Shown piece by piece: positions 59,038-64,000 of a DNA stretch of 64,000 bases. Numbering within the stretch: the stretch's first letter is position 1; every line of letters starts with the position of its first letter. Under the pieces are notes generated by a model. The model was not told the origin of the DNA, did not search any database, and saw only the letters and a program-made list of their open reading frames with translations. A program made the position numbers and the translations under genes. The DNA lies in contig CAWAYL010000007.1 of assembly GCA_963786305.1 (NCBI GenBank), forward strand, positions 1 to 64,000, read 5' to 3'. This DNA comes from CAKZLS01 sp963786305. GTDB lineage: Bacteria > Pseudomonadota > Alphaproteobacteria > Rhodospirillales > Defluviicoccaceae.

Positions 59038-61309
59038 ATGGACCAAATAACCCCGGGTAGAAGTCAAAGAATGCAGCGCGCAAGCGCCCAGCTGTCGCAA
59101 AGTTCAGAAGTTTATGCTCCCGACTTTTTGGAAGTGTTTCTTCGCCGAAAATGGATTTTCATCTGGACGGTCTTGCTTGTTACATTAGCCTCGGTTGCCG
59201 TCGCCATGGTGTTGACGCCACGATATACGGCCTCGCTTGAGATTTACTTCGAGGCCGAGAACCCGGCCGTCGTCAATTTCGAAGCGGCCTTGACGGGCCA
59301 GCCCCAGGACGAGGCGACCATTCTCAGCGAGATCCAGGTCCTGAAGTCCCGCCGGCTTGCCGAGCGGGTCATCGAAAAGCTGGGCCTGGATCAGGTGACG
59401 GAGTTCAATCCCGCGCTGGCGCCCGAAGGTGTCGCCGCGCGCATTAAAGATGTCATCATGGGCGTTATCGTCAGCATACCGTTCGCCGGTGAGGAGCTTG
59501 GCGCCGCTGGGGCGCCGGAATGGGATCTGACCGAGGCGCAGCTCCGCTCCATCGCCGAGGAGCGCGTCGTTGACGAGTTCGTCTCCCGGGTGGGCACCGA
59601 GCCCCTGGACGGATCGAGAGTGGCGAGGATCGGTTTCACCGCCGAAAACCCGGTCACCTCGGCCAACGGCGTGAACACGCTGGCCGAATTCTATCTGGTG
59701 GAACGCCTGGAGAGCCGCTTCGACAATGCCCGGCGGGCCAGCACGTGGTTGGCGCAACGGGTTCAGGACTTGCGCGAGCAGGTGGAGACGTCGGAAAAAC
59801 TGGTCGAGGATTACCGCAAGCAGCACGGCCTCCTGCAAGGCGCGCAGACGTCGCTTGTCACCGAGCAGATTTCGGATCTCAATGCCCAGTTGACCGAGGC
59901 CAAGATCCAAAGGGCGGAGGCCGAAGCCAACTACGCGCAGGCGCGGCGGCTCCTCAGGGGGTCGGGCGGACTGTCCTCGGCCATTCAGGTCCTCGAGTCC
60001 GATCTCATCCAGTATTATCGCGAGCAGGAAGCGGATCTCGAGCGGCGCGAAGCCGAGCTGACCCAGCAGTACGGTCCGCGTCACCCCTTGATGATCAACC
60101 TGAAAGCGGAAAAGCAGCGGTTTCGCAAAACCGTCGAACTCGAGGTGCAGAAGATCGCCGAGGCGCTGCGCAACAGCGCGGAGATCGCGCGCCTGCGTGT
60201 TGCGTCGATCGAAAAGAACCTCAATGCGCTCAAGGACGAGATGACGACCGCCAACGAAGCGGGCGTGCGGATGAACAGTCTGGAACGCGACGCGGAGGCC
60301 AACCGGGTGTTGCTGGAGCGGTTCCAGGTGGCGTTCATGGAGGCCAATGCCCAGGAGGACGCGGATTTGCAGGCACCGGGCGCGCGCATCATCTCCATGG
60401 CCGCCATTCCCGAAGAGCCGACCTACCCCAACAAGCAGCTCATTGTCGCCGTTGGGTTCGTGGCGGCGAGTATCATCGGTATCCTCCTGATCTTTGGCGT
60501 GGAGCGCCTGGAGAGCGGCTACCGCAGTTCCGAGCAGATCGAACGGGATACCGGGATCCCGGTGATCGCGCACGTGCCCATCGTGCCGCGCGCGAAAGTG
60601 TTGGCCGACGGACTGGCGGGGTACATCCTCCGCCGACCCAATTCCGCCTATGGCGAGTTCCATACGGTCGCTTTACACCAACGTCCTGCTCGCGCACTCG
60701 GACCAGAATCCGCGAACGCTGTTCGTGTCTTCTTCGGAGCCCAGCGAAGGGAAGTCGATGATCGCGCTCTCGCTGGCCCGCATGCAGGCGAAGTCCGACC
60801 GGAAGGTTATCCTGGTCGATACCGACTTCCGGCGCAGCCGGATCGCCGAGGAGTTGGGCATAGACGCCGACTATGGTCTCTCCGATGTGCTACGCGGCAA
60901 GGTGTCGATCGCCGACGCCATCGTTCACGACACGCCGTCGGGCGCCGACATTCTGACGACGGGTGCCTACGACGAGGATCTGTCTCTTCTCAAGTACACC
61001 GACCAGATCTCCGCCCTGCTGGATCGACTGAAGCAGAACTACGACCTGGTGATCATCGATTCGGCGCCCATTCTGTCCGTGTCGGACTCCAAGGTGGTGG
61101 CGAAAATGGCGGACCACACCATTCTGATTGTCCGCTGGGGCAAGACGCGCCGCGAGGTCGTCAATTACGTCGTGGAACAGATGGATACGGTCGGCACGCG
61201 GGTCAGCGGCATCGTCCTGTCGATGATCGACGTGAAGAAACACGCCCGCTACAAGTACGGCGACTCCGGCTACTATCACGGCAAGTCAAAAAAATACTAT
61301 ACGAACTGA
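59038..61309 (+). CDS. Wzc/BY-kinase: chain-length regulator fused to tyrosine kinase, frameshifted
   Basis: About 757 codons. Inner-membrane polysaccharide copolymerase with a cytoplasmic kinase. First part: N-terminal span WIFIWTVLLVTLASVAVAMV, Wzz domain (LEIYFEAENPAVVNFEAAL), long coiled-coil region (EQVETSEKLVEDYRKQHGL), second span LIVAVGFVAASIIGILLIFG. After a one-base shift at about 60660: kinase with Walker A FVSSSEPSEGKSMIALSLAR, Walker A-prime ILVDTDFRRSRIAEEL, Walker B LVIIDSAPIL. The tyrosine-rich tail (YKYGDSGYYHGKSKKYYTN) is the autophosphorylation cluster. The shift separates the two domains in the reading as given. Confidence 0.9.
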
Positions 61310-61643
61310 GCGCCTGCGCCTGCGCGTGCTCGTGCCTACTGTCTCAGGATCGCCTGCCTTAACGGATTAGACGGTGGGCGAATGGTGCCCGGGCGCCGTC
61401 CCGGGATCATGCCGTGGCGCGCCGCCGCGCGGGCACGTGTATGGCGCGCGCGCCACCCGTCAGTCGGCGAAACCGGCGCCCGGCCGACCGATGTGGCGTG
61501 AATTGTCGTCGGCGGGTCCGCCTTCCACCCTCACGGTGTTGTGACTGCGTTTGATTCGCGCGAAACACTGCTGCTCTGTCATCGTGATTGGCGAGCAAGG
61601 ATGCGAATCGTAAACACCTTTCAAGGGCCGAGGAGAACACGCC
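61310..61643. other. Intergenic region before the cysteine-repeat gene
   Basis: 334 bases. GC-rich at the left, with a short pyrimidine-poor leader before 61644 (AACACGCCGTG). No gene seen. It must contain the promoter of the cysteine-repeat/P460 group; no box is clear. Confidence 0.4.
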
Positions 61644-61913
61644 GTGAAATTGATCAAATCGAAGCTTCTTACCGCCTCCGTGATCCCGATGGCCGCCGGT
61701 TTGGCGATCAGCGGCGGGCTCGCGACCGCCACGCCCGGTTATGCCAAGGGCGTCGGCACGGACGTGACAGCGGAACTGCCGACAGCCATGACGCGCGCGG
61801 GCGGAGTGCAACTCGCCAGCTGCAGCCCCTGCAAGGCGAAGAAACCCTGCAACCCGTGCGGCGCCAAAAACCCGTGCGGCGCGAAAAATCCCTGCGGTGC
61901 GAAAAGCAAATAG
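61644..61913 (+). CDS. Small secreted cysteine-repeat protein (CxPC repeats)
   Basis: 89 aa. The N-terminus KLIKSKLLTASVIPMAAGLA is a signal-like leader; after TRAGGVQLAS comes a run of cysteine units: CSPCKAKKPCNPCGAKNPC then GAKNPCGAKSK, that is, cysteines in CxPC or NPC units spaced by three to five residues. The leader and the VQLAS junction resemble those of the next gene (LLTSTFIPFVAG, VHLAA), so the two are related by common ancestry. No known family. Possible metal, haem or thiol chemistry in the periplasm; speculative. The next gene follows 87 bp downstream. Confidence 0.65.
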   Translation: MKLIKSKLLTASVIPMAAGLAISGGLATATPGYAKGVGTDVTAELPTAMTRAGGVQLASCSPCKAKKPCNPCGAKNPCGAKNPCGAKSK

Positions 61914-62000
61914 TCTGGTGGGCAGGCGCCGCCCGTCGGGGCGGCGTTTCCGTTCGGGTGCAAGCGACAGCACTCAGCATGGGGCAGGAGATCCTTGATC

Positions 62001-62937
62001 ATGAAGACCCTTAAGGGACGCCTCTTGACGAGCACCTTTATCCCATTCGTTGCTGGCGCCGGTATGGCGATTGGTGGTGTCATGGTCGAGCCGCCGCGCG
62101 CCAACGCGGTTACGGCCACCCAGTCGTCGACGGCCCTGTTGCCGGCCGCGAAACCCAGGCCCGGGCCTGTTCATCTGGCTGCGTGCAATCCCTGCAATCC
62201 GTGCGCTGCGAAAAACCCGTGTAACCCGTGCGCGGCCGTCAATCCCTGCGCGGCCGCCAACCCCTGCAACCCCTGCGCCGCGGGCGGTGGCGCCGGATCG
62301 GAAAAGTGCGTCGTGCCGAGGCTCGTATCGGCCGCGAAGGCCAATCCCTGCAATCCGTGCGCCGCCAAGAACCCGTGCGCCGCCGCAAATCCTTGCAACC
62401 CTGTGCAACCCATGTGGGGCCGCCGAAGCGGTAGAGATTACGTCGGCGGAGGCGGAAGCGGTTTACGCCTGTCGGCGCGGCGAGATGGCCGCGGCGTACG
62501 CCAAGGCCGGCCTGACGGATGTGGAAGACTATCAGTCATGGACCAACCTCGCGACGGTGCCTTACCAGTCCGCCACCCACGGTGAGCGGTATGTCAACAA
62601 TTATGTCAATGCCACCGGGGCGCCGCGCTATACCCAGTATGAAGAGGTCGACACCATGCCGTCCGGGTCGGTGATCGCCAAGGACAGCTTCGTGGTCAAA
62701 CAGAACGGCGCCACGTCCATCGGACCGTTGTTCATTATGGAGAAGATGCCGGGCGGTTTCGACGCCGGGACCCACGACTGGCGGTATACGATGACCATGC
62801 CGAACGGCAGCGTTTTCGGCACAACGGGCGGCACCGGATCGGCAAACGTTCAATTCTGCGCCGAATGTCACGCGGCTGTCGCCGAGTCCCAGGACAGCCT
62901 GTACTTTCCTCCGGAAGAATTCCGCGCAGCGTTCTGA
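62001..62937 (+). CDS. Cytochrome P460-family protein with N-terminal CNPC repeats, frameshifted
   Basis: About 311 codons. Leader KTLKGRLLTSTFIPFVAGAG, then about 70 residues of cysteine repeats (CNPCNPCAAKNPCNPCAAVN, CAAANPCNPCAAGG, a second block after SAAKANPC). An extra base at about 62403 shifts the frame; the rest has THGERYVNNYVNATGAPRYT, SGSVIAKDSFVVKQNGATSI and the haem motif NVQFCAECHAAV (CxxCH), hallmarks of the cytochrome P460 domain. P460 enzymes of other bacteria oxidise hydroxylamine or bind NO and related species; no such role is shown here. The crosslinking Lys cannot be assigned by eye. Confidence 0.82.
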
Positions 62938-63040
62938 TTGCCGACCCATGCCGGAACCGTCTTCCCGCGGATGGTGATTTAATTTGAAATGGGTACGCGA
63001 TCCCGTTCATAATCCGACATCCGGAGATGCGGTGAGAGAC

Positions 63041-63751
63041 ATGGTTGAACTGCGGGAATTGCCTCGAGACCGTCTGGAAGACATGGCCGCGGCGGGGGCG
63101 GAAATCATCGAGTGTTACCGGCTGCTGCGCAAGACCAGCGATAACGTGGTCGGCGACGTGCTGCGCGGCCATGGCGATTTCTACGAGTGGGATCACTATC
63201 CCCCGGGCGATGTCTATGACAACGAAACCCACTCTCAGTATTACTACCATGCCCATCCGGCGGAGTTGCGCGGAGGAGAGCATGGGCATTTCCACACGTT
63301 CCTGAGACCCAAGGGCATGCCCGAAGGCATCGCGCCGGCCAAGGTGGCGGACTTCTCTCCACCGGCCGGCGACAACGATGCGCTTAGCCATCTGATCGGT
63401 ATCGCCATGGACCCGCGCGGCCATCCCATCCGTCTGTTCACCGCCAACCGATGGGTGACCGGCGAGGTTTGGTACGCGGCCGAGGACGTCATCGCGATGC
63501 TCGATTGTTTCGACATGGACCTTGCCTACCCCTCGCTGCCGGTGAACACATGGGTCACCGCCATGCTGCGCCTGTACCGACCGACCATCGAACACCTCAT
63601 CGGGGCGCGCGACATCGCCATCGCCGACTGGCAGCAGCGTCACCATGACGTCAACGTTTACGAGGACCGCAATCTGGAGGTCGCGTCCCACGCCGATATC
63701 AGCGTCGAGAACCACATCCAGGCCGTCGTCGAGGCGCTGCGGGCGGCCTGA
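63041..63751 (+). CDS. Histidine-rich hypothetical protein of the P460 group
   Basis: 236 aa. Central cluster THSQYYYHAHPAELRGGEHG then HFHTFLRPKGMPEGI is a probable metal site (several His in HAH, EHGHFH pattern). Later LIGIAMDPRGHPIRLFTANR WV and CFDMDLAYPSLPVNTWV. No signal peptide. I recall similar proteins annotated as an uncharacterised domain (possibly DUF6969), but cannot confirm. ATG 63041 is chosen because GGAGATGCGGTGAGAG precedes it; a TTG at 62984 is in frame. It is 104 bp downstream of the P460 gene on the same strand. Confidence 0.6.
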   Translation: MVELRELPRDRLEDMAAAGAEIIECYRLLRKTSDNVVGDVLRGHGDFYEWDHYPPGDVYDNETHSQYYYHAHPAELRGGEHGHFHTFLRPKGMPEGIAPAKVADFSPPAGDNDALSHLIGIAMDPRGHPIRLFTANRWVTGEVWYAAEDVIAMLDCFDMDLAYPSLPVNTWVTAMLRLYRPTIEHLIGARDIAIADWQQRHHDVNVYEDRNLEVASHADISVENHIQAVVEALRAA

Positions 63752-63763
63752 CCGCACCGTGCT

Positions 63764-64000
63764 CTAAGCGAGATCGCGGCGGGCTTTCAGGGCGTTGCTG
63801 AGGGTTCCGTCGTCGAGATAGTCGAGCTCGCCGCCCATGGGAATGCCGTGGGCCAGTCCCGAGACCGCCACGTCGCAACCCGCGAGCCGATCGACGATGT
63901 AGTGCGCCGTGGTCTGGCCATCGACGGTGACGCTGGTGGCGAGAATGATTTCCTTGACGGTGTCATCGCGCGCCCGGGCCACCAGGGCCGGAATGCTCAG
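63764..64000 (-). CDS. recR: Recombination protein RecR, C-terminal part (runs off the edge)
   Basis: 78 residues of the RecR TOPRIM-domain end: LSIPALVARARDDTVKEIIL, ATSVTVDGQTTAHYIVDRL, and SGLAHGIPMGGELDYLDDGT, matching the RecR C-terminus (the ATNPTxEGExTAxYI and RxARGxPxGxELEYxDxxTL patterns). RecR with RecF/RecO loads RecA in gap repair. Here His/Gly replaces the usual ArgGly in the GLA(H/R)GIP motif. The N-terminal zinc finger lies outside the window. Stop TAG/TAA at 63764. Confidence 0.93.
   Translation of the reverse strand: MSIPALVARARDDTVKEIILATSVTVDGQTTAHYIVDRLAGCDVAVSGLAHGIPMGGELDYLDDGTLSNALKARRDLA

Noticed and set aside
59185..60663. 492-codon minus-strand frame opposite the Wzc-like gene
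   Set aside because: Shadow frame; composition dominated by Leu/His/Arg; no signal for translation.

Overview
The window is GC-rich (by eye around 60 percent or more). Its gene content points to an alphaproteobacterium, most likely of the Rhodospirillales type. The clearest sign is the run DUF2066 protein - AI-2E/PerM-type permease - DnaA-like Hda beside purM/purN. Other signs are the argD-argF pair, a class I polyphosphate kinase 2, and insertion sequences of the IS630 and IS1595 families. No rRNA, tRNA or CRISPR array was recognised.

Layout. 1-4.2 kb is a scarred accessory zone: a palindromic repeat, a YheT-type hydrolase, a zinc-ribbon/deoxyribosyltransferase-like gene split by an IS1595-family element, and a possible phage terminase remnant. 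4.2-7.2 kb holds a cytochrome P450 and a RoxA-like di-haem cytochrome c. 7.4-19.2 kb is mostly housekeeping: MFS transporter, PfkB kinase, CBS protein, periplasmic binding protein, ndk, purN, purM, DUF2066, PerM, hda, argF, argD. 19.3-30.7 kb is an ion, energy and polyphosphate region: ABC-2 permease, MscS channel, TAXI binding protein, potassium channel, two PPK2 enzymes, a proton-pumping P-type ATPase and two STAS-type proteins, with one IS630 copy. 30.7-37.9 kb carries recX, arsC, a radical SAM gene, a trehalose-type cluster (HAD phosphoglucomutase, trehalose phosphatase, GH65 phosphorylase) and an intradiol dioxygenase. About 39.3-61.3 kb is a surface polysaccharide locus: initiating sugar transferase, Wzc-like tyrosine kinase, Wzx flippase, polymerase/ligase, glycosyltransferase, sulfotransferase, FkbM methyltransferase, galE, and two near-identical UDP-glucuronate decarboxylases. 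It is interrupted by a second IS630 copy and by MITE-like repeats. 61.6-63.8 kb holds a small cysteine-repeat secreted protein, a cytochrome P460 with the same cysteine repeats, and a histidine-rich unknown. The window ends inside recR.

Two features run through the whole window. First, many otherwise well-conserved genes, including ndk, purM and purN, carry single-base frameshifts; this looks more like sequence error than decay. Second, a family of palindromic miniature elements of about 265 bp shares one core but has two unrelated sets of terminal repeats. One set inserts at CTAG, the same target used by the two IS630 copies, and this target sometimes coincides with TAG stop codons. The best candidate for an undescribed system is the cysteine-repeat peptide, cytochrome P460 and histidine-rich protein group at 61.6-63.8 kb.
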